From Syntrophomonadaceae bacterium (GTDB taxonomy: Bacteria > Bacillota > Syntrophomonadia > Syntrophomonadales > DTU052), in assembly GCA_012729505.1 (NCBI GenBank), contig JAAYDA010000069.1:1-51798 (forward strand): a stretch of 51,798 nt of DNA, given 5' to 3'. The position numbers and the translations under genes were made by a program. The notes under the pieces are model-generated. The model searched no databases and was not told where the DNA came from. It saw nothing but the letters and a program-made list of their open reading frames with translations. Below are positions 1 to 8,725 of this stretch, one piece after another (the stretch's first letter is position 1; each line of letters opens with the position of its first letter).

Positions 1-69
1 AAATACGGAATGGTAACCATGTGCATCGGCGGCGGACAGGGAGCAGCCTCCATATTCGAGCTCTGCTAA
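1..69 (+). CDS. Thiolase (acetyl-CoA acetyltransferase), C-terminal end only
   Basis: Frame 1 is open from the window edge to a TAA at 67-69 and encodes 22 residues that include MCIGGGQGAA. This is the C-terminal signature of thiolases, whose CxGGG motif carries the active-site cysteine that acts as general base. The enzyme condenses two acetyl-CoA or cleaves 3-ketoacyl-CoA; the direction cannot be told from this fragment. In a genome rich in acyl-CoA dehydrogenases and ligases, beta-oxidation is the likely role (inference). The gene starts outside the window, and a hairpin terminator follows about 40 bases after the stop. Confidence 0.85.
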   Translation, partial: KYGMVTMCIGGGQGAASIFELC

Positions 70-108
70 TCCAATAGCTGTTGTGTAACTAAATGTGAGT
101 GCCATTGC

Positions 109-141
109 AGGGACCTGGCTGAAAGCCGGGTCCCTTGGTTT
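109..141 (+). terminator. Rho-independent terminator after the thiolase gene
   Basis: An 11-bp stem (110-120 with 124-134, one T-G pair) closes a GAA loop and is followed by a T-rich run. It lies 40 bases after the thiolase stop and separates that gene from ispA. Confidence 0.8.
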
Positions 142-280
142 TCAATAGTCAGCGGAATTCGCGCAGCCACCTGAACAGTATAACCATGACATTGCCGCTG
201 ATTAACAGCATTTTCTTGAAAAGGAGATGGCACCAGGTTATATTAAAAGTTGAAAATCATTAATAAAGCAAGGAGCTATA

Positions 281-1171
281 ATGAACCTTCAGGCTGAAAT
301 GGAAAAACGAAAACTCCTCATCGAAGGAGCTCTGGAGAAAATGATGCCGTCCGAAGACTGCCGGCCTCCTGTCATTCATCAGGCCATGCGGTATGCGGTT
401 TTTAACGGCGGCAAGCGATTGCGGCCTGTCTTAGTACTGGAAGGAGCGCGCTTAATGGGCGGGGACTTCGAAAGTGTTCTGCCCATAGCATGTGCCGTAG
501 AGTTGATTCATTCCTATTCATTGGTTCATGATGATCTGCCGGCCATGGATGATGATGATCTAAGGCGAGGGAAACCTACTTGTCACCTGGTTTTTGGGGA
601 GGCAATAGCCATTTTGGCCGGTGATGGGCTTTTGACTCTGGCTTTTGAGCTTATGTCCCAAGCGATCGGCAATGAATTGACGAATCACAAAAGGGTCCTG
701 GAAGCCTGGACAGAACTGGCTCAAGCCGCCGGCAGTAAGGGGATGATTGCCGGACAAGTGACGGATCTAATGTCCGAGGGTCAGGAAGTCAATGAAGAAA
801 CACTGCTATACACCCATTATAATAAGACCGGCGCCCTGTTCAAGGCATCTTTAAAGAGTGGTGCTATAATGTCGGGGGCCAATAGTATTCAATTACAGGC
901 TTTGGAAGCTTATGCTGAGCATTTCGGGCTTGCCTTTCAGATCACTGATGACATCCTGGATGTGGAGGGTGATGAGCTTTTAACCGGGAAAAAATGCGGC
1001 AGTGATGCCCGAAGTGAAAAATCAACTTTTGTTTCTGTTTATGGCCTGGACCAATCCCGGAAAATGGCGGAACAATGTGTAGAAAAGGCCATTCATTCTC
1101 TGGACATATTTGGAGAGGACGGGGAATTGCTGAAGGGGTTGGCCTTCAGTATTTTGCCCAGGAGAAAATAG
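281..1171 (+). CDS. ispA: Polyprenyl (farnesyl/geranyl) diphosphate synthase
   Basis: Short-chain trans-prenyl transferase of 296 residues, the usual length. It adds isopentenyl diphosphate units to allylic diphosphates in the cytoplasm, feeding quinone, carotenoid and undecaprenyl synthesis. Visible motifs are GGKRLRP (43-49) for isopentenyl diphosphate binding, the first aspartate-rich motif DDLPAMD (84-90) in the bacterial DDxxxxD form, and the second motif DDILD (223-227). The ATG is preceded by AAGGAG. The gene stands alone between the thiolase terminator and a convergent terminator. No xseB or dxs, common partners of ispA, is next to it. Product chain length (C15 or C20) is not certain. 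Confidence 0.93.
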   Translation: MNLQAEMEKRKLLIEGALEKMMPSEDCRPPVIHQAMRYAVFNGGKRLRPVLVLEGARLMGGDFESVLPIACAVELIHSYSLVHDDLPAMDDDDLRRGKPTCHLVFGEAIAILAGDGLLTLAFELMSQAIGNELTNHKRVLEAWTELAQAAGSKGMIAGQVTDLMSEGQEVNEETLLYTHYNKTGALFKASLKSGAIMSGANSIQLQALEAYAEHFGLAFQITDDILDVEGDELLTGKKCGSDARSEKSTFVSVYGLDQSRKMAEQCVEKAIHSLDIFGEDGELLKGLAFSILPRRK

Positions 1172-1211
1172 GTGAGTCCTGAAAATGAGGCTGTTTTTAA
1201 GAAATAACCAC

Positions 1212-1234
1212 CGCCGCAGCCTGCAACTGCGGCG
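1212..1234. terminator. Convergent hairpin between ispA and glcF
   Basis: A perfect 8-bp G+C stem (1212-1219 with 1227-1234) closes a 7-base loop between the converging ends of ispA and glcF. T-rich sequence follows on the plus strand, and AT-rich sequence lies on the other side, so it may work in both directions. Confidence 0.6.
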
Positions 1235-1269
1235 ATTTGTCTATAACACACCAGGGATCATGTGCTTTT

Positions 1270-2550
1270 TTAAGATTCCTGACCTGCGGCCAAGGCCAGC
1301 AATTCAACCGGATGCTGAACCGGTGTGTTATTGTAATGGAGATTAGAGCCGTGCTTAAGCTGTAATGTACAACTGGGGCAGCAGGTAGCTATAACATCCG
1401 CGCCGGTATCGGCAATGGTCTTCATTTTGCGATTCAGGATTTTCATGGATAAATCATAATGGGTAATACTGAAAGTACCCGAGGCCCCGCAGCATCTGTC
1501 AGAGTCCTGCATTTCAATGAGCTCCAGCCCGGGTATAAGTCCTAAGATATCACGAGGTGCCTGGCGAATTCCCTGAGCCTTCGCCAAATGACAAGGATCG
1601 TGATAAGTCACTTTCAGGTTAAGCGGTTTAAGTCCCTGATTATCAATTCCCACTATATCCAATAGAAATGTGTTCAGATCGTGGACGCGGGAACAAAATC
1701 TTTCAATTTGCTCATCGTAACCCTGATTCTCAAGCAGCATCTTAAGGCGTTTTTCGGATATGGCTGAAGAACACGAGCCGCAGTCAGTTATGATATAGTC
1801 CAACTCCAGGTCGTTAAACACCTTTAAGTTGTGAATAGCCAAGTCTTGGGCAGTGCTGATTTTGCCGTTGGCAATATGAGGCAGTCCACAGCATTTCATA
1901 TTATCTGGTATCACCACTTCACATCCCCAGGAAGTAAGAACTTCAACTGCAGCAATGGCTACCGATGGAGAAAAAAGGTCGGTTCCACAGCCCAGAAAAT
2001 AGCCGACCCGAAATTTTTTGTTTCCCCGGGGGGGATTAATTACGGGAAGAGTGGCCCGGGCCGTACGCATGACCGGATCATGCATTATTTGCTCGGCCTT
2101 TGAAAGGCCGCCGGGCAAAAGCTTAGTTAATCCCAAGGTACGTGCAAAACCTTGTAGTCCGGATTTGTTGGCAGCCCACATGAAGAAGCCGCCTGCTCTC
2201 AAAAGAGAAGGACGGGTCCAGATGCTATCGAAAAGAGCGTCCTTGATCATAGAGGGATTTTTCTCATATATATAGGAACGAGCATACTCATTTAACTCGG
2301 GAATATCCAATCCGGAGGGACAAACTCCCGAACAGGTTTCACATAACAGACAGTTGCTTAGTCTGTCATAAACTTGAGCATCCGGTTTTACCTTTCCATC
2401 GCGCAAAGCCTGTACCATAAAAATGTGACCTCGGGGGGCAACCGTTTCATTTTTTATTTCCGCCAAAACCGGACAAACTGTCCGACAGCGACCGCAACGA
2501 ACACATTTTTTCAATTGCTCATTTAAAAGGGGTACTTCTTTTAAGTTCAC
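1270..2550 (-). CDS. glcF: Iron-sulfur subunit of glycolate/D-lactate dehydrogenase (GlcF-like)
   Basis: Electron-transfer subunit that passes electrons from the flavin partner GlcD to an acceptor. Near the N-terminus are two ferredoxin-type clusters, CxxCxxCxxxCP and a second CLLCETCSGVCP about 50 residues later. The C-terminal half holds two CCG domains (KCCGLPH and RCCGASGTF) that in this family bind iron-sulfur centres. The frame is open to an ATG at 2589, but no ribosome binding site precedes it. A GTG at 2550 has AGGAGGA about 9 bases upstream and is the preferred start, giving 426 residues. It lies 67 bases downstream of glcD in one operon. The substrate may be D-lactate, glycolate or another 2-hydroxy acid; larA nearby favours lactate. 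Confidence 0.9.
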   Translation of the reverse strand: MNLKEVPLLNEQLKKCVRCGRCRTVCPVLAEIKNETVAPRGHIFMVQALRDGKVKPDAQVYDRLSNCLLCETCSGVCPSGLDIPELNEYARSYIYEKNPSMIKDALFDSIWTRPSLLRAGGFFMWAANKSGLQGFARTLGLTKLLPGGLSKAEQIMHDPVMRTARATLPVINPPRGNKKFRVGYFLGCGTDLFSPSVAIAAVEVLTSWGCEVVIPDNMKCCGLPHIANGKISTAQDLAIHNLKVFNDLELDYIITDCGSCSSAISEKRLKMLLENQGYDEQIERFCSRVHDLNTFLLDIVGIDNQGLKPLNLKVTYHDPCHLAKAQGIRQAPRDILGLIPGLELIEMQDSDRCCGASGTFSITHYDLSMKILNRKMKTIADTGADVIATCCPSCTLQLKHGSNLHYNNTPVQHPVELLALAAGQES

Positions 2551-2617
2551 CGCCAAAATCCTCCTCAATATCTTCATAACTGTGGTCATGAAGATATGCT
2601 AAATAGTCATTGATGAG

Positions 2618-4018
2618 TTAAAACACCTTCCCGGGATTCATTATCTTATGGGGGTCGAGGGCATTTTTTACAGCCTGCATCATATCAACTGCATCTCCAT
2701 GCTCTAAGCGGGCATATTCACGCCGAACGGCTCCGACTCCATGTTCTCCGGTAGTGGATCCGTTCAGCTCAATGGCCAGCAAATGAATATCGTCAACTAA
2801 TTTCAGTGCCCGTTCGACCTCTTCCGGGTTCTCCGGATCAATAATCGGAGCAGTATGCACATTGCCATCTCCGATATGACCATAATTTACTACTTGAATA
2901 CCGTGCTTTTTACCCAGAGCCCGTATTTTGCGCAGGGCATCCGCTACTCCGGAAAGAGGCACACTGATATCTTCCCCGGCGAAAATCCTGCTGCCATCGG
3001 CACGGACTCGGGTAGCGGCAGCAGCGGTTACACTGCGCCCCTCCCAAAGGGCTGCCATTCTGTCAGGTTCTGTTGCCCATTCGACGGTTTGGGCAAATTT
3101 GCTTACAATTTCAACGATGGTAGTTCCTTCCCATTCAACACTGGGAGGATTGCCATCTACCTCAAAAAGCAGGATGGCTTCGGCATCAGGCAGATTTATA
3201 TGGGGCTTAAACTCGTTAACGGCTTTTATGGCTGATGAATCAAGGATCTCGATGCCCGAAGGCAAAATACCGGCCCGATAGACTTCGAGGACCGCACGGG
3301 GAGCATCGTCCAATTCAGAGAAAACTGCCATGACTATTCCGCGGCCTTTAGGCTTCGGAAAAAGCCGCAGCCTGACCTGAGTGATCACCCCTAGTATTCC
3401 TTCTGATCCAACAAAAAGTTTGGTAATATTTAAGCCCGAAACGTTTTTTATGGCCTTGGATTTCATTCCTCCGGTAGTAATAACCCGGCCATCGGGAAGA
3501 ACTACCTCCAGACCCAGAATGTATTGTTCGGTACAGCCATATTTTACTGCCCGTAATCCGCTGGCATTGTTGGCCACCATGCCTCCGATGGTACACATTT
3601 TACTGCTCCCGGGGTCGGGAGGGAAAAACAAATTAAAGCCGGCCAGGTGATCGTTTAATTCGGAGTGGATGACTCCTGGTCTGACGGTGACCTGCATGTT
3701 GGCCGCATCAACCTCAACGATATCATCCCAGGATGATAAATCCATTACTATACCGCCGCTCATAGGTGCGCTGCCGCCGGTTTCTCCGGTTCCGGCGCCC
3801 CGAGGGGTTAAGGGGATTCTATTTTCATAAGCAAACTGCATAATTTTTTGTACTTCCTCAGTAGAGCGTGGCAAAACAACGGTATCCGGGGCCGACATCT
3901 GCAGCTTGGTCAAAAAAGAGCTGTCATACGAGTAATAAAGCAGGTCCAGGTCTTCTGTCAGGACTTGGTCTGCTCCCAGCATTTTCTTCAAGTGTTCTTT
4001 CATTGCATTTCGTTCCAT
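2618..4018 (-). CDS. glcD: FAD-linked 2-hydroxyacid (D-lactate/glycolate) dehydrogenase, GlcD-like
   Basis: A 466-residue flavoprotein of the vanillyl-alcohol-oxidase fold that oxidises a 2-hydroxy acid to the 2-keto acid. The N-terminal PCMH FAD-binding domain shows PRGAGTGETGGS and the glycine-rich IGGMVANNASG. The C-terminal half has NYGHIGDGNVH and TTGEHGVG, the His-rich metal and substrate site of the family. The ATG follows GGGGAGAG by 4 bases. It is the first gene of an operon with glcF and is divergent from larA, with 146 bases between the starts. The pair with a nickel lactate racemase points to D-lactate as substrate (inference). No lactate permease is in the window. Confidence 0.92.
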   Translation of the reverse strand: MERNAMKEHLKKMLGADQVLTEDLDLLYYSYDSSFLTKLQMSAPDTVVLPRSTEEVQKIMQFAYENRIPLTPRGAGTGETGGSAPMSGGIVMDLSSWDDIVEVDAANMQVTVRPGVIHSELNDHLAGFNLFFPPDPGSSKMCTIGGMVANNASGLRAVKYGCTEQYILGLEVVLPDGRVITTGGMKSKAIKNVSGLNITKLFVGSEGILGVITQVRLRLFPKPKGRGIVMAVFSELDDAPRAVLEVYRAGILPSGIEILDSSAIKAVNEFKPHINLPDAEAILLFEVDGNPPSVEWEGTTIVEIVSKFAQTVEWATEPDRMAALWEGRSVTAAAATRVRADGSRIFAGEDISVPLSGVADALRKIRALGKKHGIQVVNYGHIGDGNVHTAPIIDPENPEEVERALKLVDDIHLLAIELNGSTTGEHGVGAVRREYARLEHGDAVDMMQAVKNALDPHKIMNPGKVF

Positions 4019-4053
4019 AGCACTCTCCCCATCACAGGATTATTTCAGGGGTA

Positions 4054-4059
4054 ATTATA
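4054..4059 (-). promoter_or_regulatory. Candidate -10 element for glcDF
   Basis: On the minus strand TATAAT occurs 36 bases before the glcD start, preceded by TGT (extended -10, TGn). No good -35 is seen about 17 bases upstream, which is usual for extended -10 promoters. Confidence 0.45.
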
Positions 4060-4108
4060 ACATAACTGCGGCCTATTTTAGAATCTGCCTTGAATTTGGG
4101 CAGGATGG

Positions 4109-4140
4109 TTGACTTCTCCAAAAGCCCCCTTTAGTATAAT
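4109..4140 (+). promoter_or_regulatory. Candidate promoter for the larA-murB-dedA operon
   Basis: TTGACT (4109-4114) and a perfect TATAAT (4135-4140) lie just upstream of larA. The spacer is 20 bases, longer than the ideal 17, so either the -35 is not used as such or the promoter needs an activator. It is back-to-back with the glcDF promoter, so one regulator could control both. Confidence 0.5.
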
Positions 4141-4164
4141 ATCTACATAAAAGGGAGGTTAAGC

Positions 4165-5424
4165 ATGGATTTTACGTGGAAATCAGGTCACAAACAAATG
4201 CGGTTTTCGCTTCCGGACCAAAATATCAAAGCAATTCTGGAACGCCAACAATTTCCACAGCAAAATGACATCCCCTCGAATGTAGAAGATGCTCTGAAAG
4301 ATCCTGTCGGCAGCCTTGCTCTGGGCCGCTTGATTTCTGTCAAAAAAGCCAAATCGGTTTTGATCGTTGTAAATGATATAACCCGGCCTACCCCTTATGA
4401 TGTAATGCTGCCTCCGCTATTAAAGGAAATAAAAGGCGCCGGAATTGAGGATGATCAAATTACCTTTTTGATCGCCAACGGAATCCATCGCAGTCATACC
4501 GATGAGGAGAATCGATCTGTCTACGGAGAAGATGTCTGCTGCCGCTATCGTATTGTTAACCATTCTTCTGATGGGGACCTGATGAGCTTGGGGATTTTGC
4601 CGGAAGGAATCGACCTTCAAGTTAACCGATTGGTGAAGGAGCATGATTTGGTGGTGGCAACCGGTCTGATTGGCCTTCATTACATTGCAGGCTATTCCGG
4701 GGGGCGCAAATCAATAATTCCCGGTATTGCCGGGCGCAGGACGATTGAGGCTACCCACCGGCTGATGGCTGATGACCGTGCCTGTATTGGCAATCTTTGT
4801 GACAATCCGGTTAATGAATTGCTGCTGAAAGGTGCGCGCCGGGCCGGAGTAGATTTTATTCTCAATGTGATCACTGATGATAATAAGCAGATAGCAGCGG
4901 CGGTGGCCGGTGATCTGGAGGAGGCCTGGCTAAAAGGAGTGGAATATTGCCGCCAGGCAAGTATCTGCAGGTTGGATGGTCCGGCAGATATTGTTATTGC
5001 CGGTTGCGGGGGTTATCCTAAAGATATAAACCTTTATCAGGCCCAAAAAGCCTTGGAGCCCGCTACACAGGCCGTAAGGGACGGTGGGGTCATAATTCTG
5101 GTGGCCGGATGTCAGGAGGGCATGGGAGAAGAAATCTTTTTGCGATGGGTAACTGAGGCTCATGACCCCGAGGATATCAGACAGCGTTTTAAAATCCATT
5201 TTGAATTGGGAGGGCATAAAGCTTACGCTATATGTCGTACTATAGAAAAGTGCCAAGTGGTTATGGTTACTGACCTGGACCGTGACTTGGTAGAGAAGGC
5301 ATTTATGATATACCGGCCGACTGTTGAAGAGGCGATGGAGTATGCCTTCAGTCAGGTGGGGAATAATCCGGATATCGTAGTGATTCCTGAGGCTCCGAAT
5401 CTGGCGGTTGAATTGATCAGATAA
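4165..5424 (+). CDS. larA: Nickel-dependent lactate racemase (LarA family)
   Basis: A 419-residue member of the LarA/DUF2088 family, which interconverts L- and D-lactate or related 2-hydroxy acids using a nickel pincer nucleotide bound to a lysine. The residues known in the Lactobacillus plantarum enzyme (His108, His174, Lys184, His200) map to His108 (NGIHRSH), His172 (GLHYIAGYSGGRK), Lys182 and His198 (EATHR). The active site is therefore complete. The ATG follows AAGGGAGG. The gene is divergent from glcDF and leads an operon with murB 20 bases downstream. Cofactor genes larB, larC and larE are not in the window. Many LarA homologues act on other 2-hydroxy acids, so lactate is likely but not certain. 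Confidence 0.9.
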   Translation: MDFTWKSGHKQMRFSLPDQNIKAILERQQFPQQNDIPSNVEDALKDPVGSLALGRLISVKKAKSVLIVVNDITRPTPYDVMLPPLLKEIKGAGIEDDQITFLIANGIHRSHTDEENRSVYGEDVCCRYRIVNHSSDGDLMSLGILPEGIDLQVNRLVKEHDLVVATGLIGLHYIAGYSGGRKSIIPGIAGRRTIEATHRLMADDRACIGNLCDNPVNELLLKGARRAGVDFILNVITDDNKQIAAAVAGDLEEAWLKGVEYCRQASICRLDGPADIVIAGCGGYPKDINLYQAQKALEPATQAVRDGGVIILVAGCQEGMGEEIFLRWVTEAHDPEDIRQRFKIHFELGGHKAYAICRTIEKCQVVMVTDLDRDLVEKAFMIYRPTVEEAMEYAFSQVGNNPDIVVIPEAPNLAVELIR

Positions 5425-5444
5425 TTATAGGCGGGAGATTTCTT

Positions 5445-6344
5445 ATGTGTCTGGAGATTGAAAAGGTCATTCCGGCTGAAAAGATTAAATATGATGAACC
5501 CATGAATAATCACACCACTTTTGGTATTGGCGGCCCTGCAGATGTTATGGCTATGCCCGAAAACCTTCAGGAAATAAGGTCACTTATTCAATGGGCTCAA
5601 AGTAATGACTTGCCATTTATGGTTATAGGCGGGGGGAGCAATCTCATAGTAAGAGATGGCGGCATCAGGGGGCTGGTAATAAAATTGGCCTCGAATTTTG
5701 ACAAGACATGGATACATGATTTACAGATACGGGCCCAGTCGGGCATTAAGCTGTCCCGGTTGGCTGAGCTTGCGGCTGACCATGGTCTGGCCGGGCTGGA
5801 GTTTGCGGAAGGTATTCCCGGCAATCTGGGCGGGGCAGTTAACATGAATGCCGGTGCTTACGATGGTGAATTCAGCCAGGTGGTTAGTGGAGCAACTGTT
5901 TTAACTGTGTCAGGAGAGATCTTGTATCTGAATTCTGAGGAGTTGGAGTTTGGATATCGCTCTACCCGGATTCAAAAAACTAACGATATAATAGTTGAGG
6001 TTAATCTGCAGCTCCGCCGGGAGGATAAGGCAGTAATTCAACAAAGGATGCAGGAATTTTCCCGTCGGCGATGGGAGAAACAACCTCTTGAATATCCCTC
6101 GGCCGGCAGTATATTTAGGCGTCCTGCCGGCAGGTTTGTGGGTCCGATGATCGAAAATTTGGGATTAAAAGGTTTTCGCATTGGAGGTGCAAAAATCTCT
6201 GCCAAGCATGCCGGGTTTATCATCAATTGTGGACAGGCTACTGCCCGGGATGTGTTGGAGCTGATTGGGATAATCAAGCAGCGGGTCATGGCCGAGTATG
6301 GTATTGAGCTGGTTACCGAACCTTTAGTGGTTGGAGAGGATTAG
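5445..6344 (+). CDS. murB: UDP-N-acetylenolpyruvoylglucosamine reductase
   Basis: MurB reduces UDP-GlcNAc-enolpyruvate to UDP-MurNAc with NADPH and FAD, the second committed step of peptidoglycan synthesis. The 299 residues fit the shorter type IIb form of Gram-positive bacteria. Motifs seen are NHTTFGIGGPAD near the N-terminus, GGGSNLIVRD for the FAD phosphates, GIPGNLGGAVNMNAGAYDGE, and YPSAGSIFRRP, which holds the catalytic serine. A conserved glutamate lies in TEPLV at the C-terminus. It starts 20 bases after larA. Its position behind a lactate racemase and away from other mur genes is not the usual one. Confidence 0.95.
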   Translation: MCLEIEKVIPAEKIKYDEPMNNHTTFGIGGPADVMAMPENLQEIRSLIQWAQSNDLPFMVIGGGSNLIVRDGGIRGLVIKLASNFDKTWIHDLQIRAQSGIKLSRLAELAADHGLAGLEFAEGIPGNLGGAVNMNAGAYDGEFSQVVSGATVLTVSGEILYLNSEELEFGYRSTRIQKTNDIIVEVNLQLRREDKAVIQQRMQEFSRRRWEKQPLEYPSAGSIFRRPAGRFVGPMIENLGLKGFRIGGAKISAKHAGFIINCGQATARDVLELIGIIKQRVMAEYGIELVTEPLVVGED

Positions 6345-6388
6345 CTGAAATTTTCATCATCTGGATGGATATTGAGGAGTAAGATTAA

Positions 6389-7003
6389 TTGGAGTTTCTT
6401 GAAGCTTTATATGCTATTGCAACCGAATATATGGCTCTTATGGGTTACTGGGGCTTGATTGTGGGTATGAGCCTGGAAAGTGCTTGTATTCCGTTACCGT
6501 CTGAAATAATCCTCCCATTTGGAGGATACATGGTATCACAAGGGATTTTAAGGTTTTGGCCTGCAGTAGGGGCCGGTTTGCTGGGAGGAATGATTGGTTC
6601 TACCATAGCTTATCTGGTTGGTTATTATGGCGGTCGTCCCTTTATTCTCAGGTTTGGCAAGTACTTTTTTATTCGGAATCAGGATGTTAAGTGGGCAGAT
6701 GACTTGTTTAACCGTTATGGTGCCCAGATTGTCTTTTGGGCCCGGCTTTTACCGGTCATTCGAACCTTCATTTCTTTGCCCGCCGGTATTGCCCGAATGA
6801 GTTTTCTCCGATTTATTGTCTACACTGCGGCCGGATCATTGCCATGGACCATAATATTTGTATATGCCGGGGTGAAGATGGGTGACAACTGGGACTATAT
6901 TCGCTCGTTGTTTGAGAAGTTTGACGTATTGATCATCTTAGGGCTTATTGCAGTAGTGGTTTTCTGGTTTGGGAAACGTTTGCGGGAGAATTTCAACAGG
7001 TGA
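6389..7003 (+). CDS. DedA-family membrane protein
   Basis: A 204-residue membrane protein of the DedA/SNARE-associated (VTT) family. Members are linked to envelope integrity and to flipping of phospholipids or undecaprenyl phosphate. The family signature is present: ESACIPLPSEIILPFGGY near the N-terminus and a glycine-rich re-entrant segment, then FWARLLPVIRTFISLPAG with the conserved arginine and proline. About five hydrophobic segments are visible and the C-terminus is basic. The start is TTG at 6389, 9 bases after GAGGAG; no in-frame ATG fits better. It lies 44 bases after murB and 4 bases before the radical SAM gene. Confidence 0.88.
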   Translation: MEFLEALYAIATEYMALMGYWGLIVGMSLESACIPLPSEIILPFGGYMVSQGILRFWPAVGAGLLGGMIGSTIAYLVGYYGGRPFILRFGKYFFIRNQDVKWADDLFNRYGAQIVFWARLLPVIRTFISLPAGIARMSFLRFIVYTAAGSLPWTIIFVYAGVKMGDNWDYIRSLFEKFDVLIILGLIAVVVFWFGKRLRENFNR

Positions 7004-7007
7004 TTGG

Positions 7008-8714
7008 ATGCTGATATTGACAACTCTGAATTCCCAATATGTCCATACCAATCTGGCTCTGAAATATCTGAGGGGTGTGGCCTTGAAGCTTGGGGAACCC
7101 TTTGTTTTGATGGAATTTACTATCAATGAGTCCCCGGATGAGATTCTGTGGCGCATTTTTCAGCACAGACCGGAGATGGTGGCATTTTCATGCTATATAT
7201 GGAACATTCAGGACACGGTTAAGGTCATGAAAAACCTCCGCAAGGTTTGGCCGGAGGTTTTGATGGTGGTGGGTGGCCCTGAGGTTAGTTATGATTCCCA
7301 GTCTTTTTTGGATGAACATCCTTATGTAGATTTGGTGGTTCGTGGTGAAGGGGAAAAGACTTTTGAAGAGCTTCTGACTGCTTGGCGAGCCGGGTCTTCA
7401 ATGGAAGGGATCGCAGGCTTGACCTGGCGGCGAGACCGGGAAATCATAATGAATCCTGACCGGCCGGTCTTTGAGAATCTTGATTTGATTCCCCTGGCAT
7501 ATGGAACGGAAAATCCGGCAGCCGATGGCCGGATAGTATATTATGAGACCTCACGGGGCTGTCCCTTTAATTGCAGTTATTGCCTTTCTTCCACCCTGCG
7601 CGGAGTACGTTTTTTCACTGATGAACGGATTAAGCATGAGATTAAGGCTATGGTAACGGCGGGAGTTGGACAAGTCAAATTTGTGGATCGAAGCTTCAAT
7701 TGCCGACCCGAGCGGGCTTTGGAAATAATGAGATTCCTGGCTGAGCTGCCGGGCCAAACTTGTTTTCACTTCGAAATAATGGCCGACCTCCTTGATGAGG
7801 AAACTCTTAAGTTCTTGGCCACTGTGAAACCGGGCTTGTTTCAGTTTGAGATTGGGGTTCAGTCTACTAATTCGGAGACTTTGTCTAAAATTAACCGGCG
7901 TCAGGATTTGCGGCGGCTGGCCGAGAATCTGAGAGTTTTGCAGCGGATCGGCAACATTCGGATTCATCTCGATCTGATTGCGGGGCTTCCTGAAGAGAAT
8001 ATGGATTCTCTGGTGAAATCCTTCAACTGGACTTATGGGCTAAAGCCGGATTATTTGCAGTTGGGATTTCTGAAGCTTCTGAAAGGAACTGCAATTCGAC
8101 AACAGAGTGAGCAAGGTGACTATCTTTTCAAAGATTATCCGCCTTATGAGGTGCTGTCCAATCGCTGGCTAAGTTTTGGGGAAATCAGTTTCCTGAAGGT
8201 GGTTGAGGATCTGCTGCAAAAATACTATAATTCCCGGGTGTTTTCCTTTACCTTGAAATATTGTGAAGCAACCGTGTTCCCGGGTAATCCTTTTGGGTTT
8301 TATCAATCATTGGCCGATTATTGGATAAGAAAAGATCTGGTGGGCAGATCCTTGAAAAGGGAACGCCTTTATATATTTTTATTCCAATTTCTTTCCGGCT
8401 TGGAGGGGACAAACTCTAATGAGTTCAGGCAGCTGCTGATTTTGGATTTCGTTATTAATAATCGAAACTTGAACATTCCGACTGAGCTGGAGAGGATGCA
8501 GATTGAAAAACAGGGAACTCGAATCAAAGGGTTTTTGGCAGATCGGGAGCGGAAAATGCCGGGCTTTCGCAACAGGTATCGTCCGAGAATAGAGGTTTTC
8601 CCTCTGGATATTCTGGCCTTGGCCGGGATAAGCCTGCAGGAGAAAGAATCTCCCTATTATCTGGTTTTGTTCACATATGATGAAGATGTTAAACTGGAAT
8701 ATATAAATTTGTGA
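7008..8714 (+). CDS. B12-binding radical SAM protein (DUF4080 type)
   Basis: A 568-residue enzyme with an N-terminal cobalamin-binding Rossmann domain (about residues 1-130), a radical SAM core starting at SRGCPFNCSYC (the CxxxCxxC that binds the 4Fe-4S cluster), and a C-terminal region of the DUF4080 kind. VVGGPEVSYD and VRGEGEKTF are typical of the B12 domain in this family. The substrate is unknown; relatives act as methyltransferases or in cofactor and lipid modification. The ATG at 7008 follows the dedA stop by 4 bases, with AGG upstream. An in-frame TTG at 6969 would overlap dedA and is less likely. Co-transcription with the next gene is nearly certain. Confidence 0.85.
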   Translation: MLILTTLNSQYVHTNLALKYLRGVALKLGEPFVLMEFTINESPDEILWRIFQHRPEMVAFSCYIWNIQDTVKVMKNLRKVWPEVLMVVGGPEVSYDSQSFLDEHPYVDLVVRGEGEKTFEELLTAWRAGSSMEGIAGLTWRRDREIIMNPDRPVFENLDLIPLAYGTENPAADGRIVYYETSRGCPFNCSYCLSSTLRGVRFFTDERIKHEIKAMVTAGVGQVKFVDRSFNCRPERALEIMRFLAELPGQTCFHFEIMADLLDEETLKFLATVKPGLFQFEIGVQSTNSETLSKINRRQDLRRLAENLRVLQRIGNIRIHLDLIAGLPEENMDSLVKSFNWTYGLKPDYLQLGFLKLLKGTAIRQQSEQGDYLFKDYPPYEVLSNRWLSFGEISFLKVVEDLLQKYYNSRVFSFTLKYCEATVFPGNPFGFYQSLADYWIRKDLVGRSLKRERLYIFLFQFLSGLEGTNSNEFRQLLILDFVINNRNLNIPTELERMQIEKQGTRIKGFLADRERKMPGFRNRYRPRIEVFPLDILALAGISLQEKESPYYLVLFTYDEDVKLEYINL

Positions 8715-8725
8715 GGAAGATTGAT

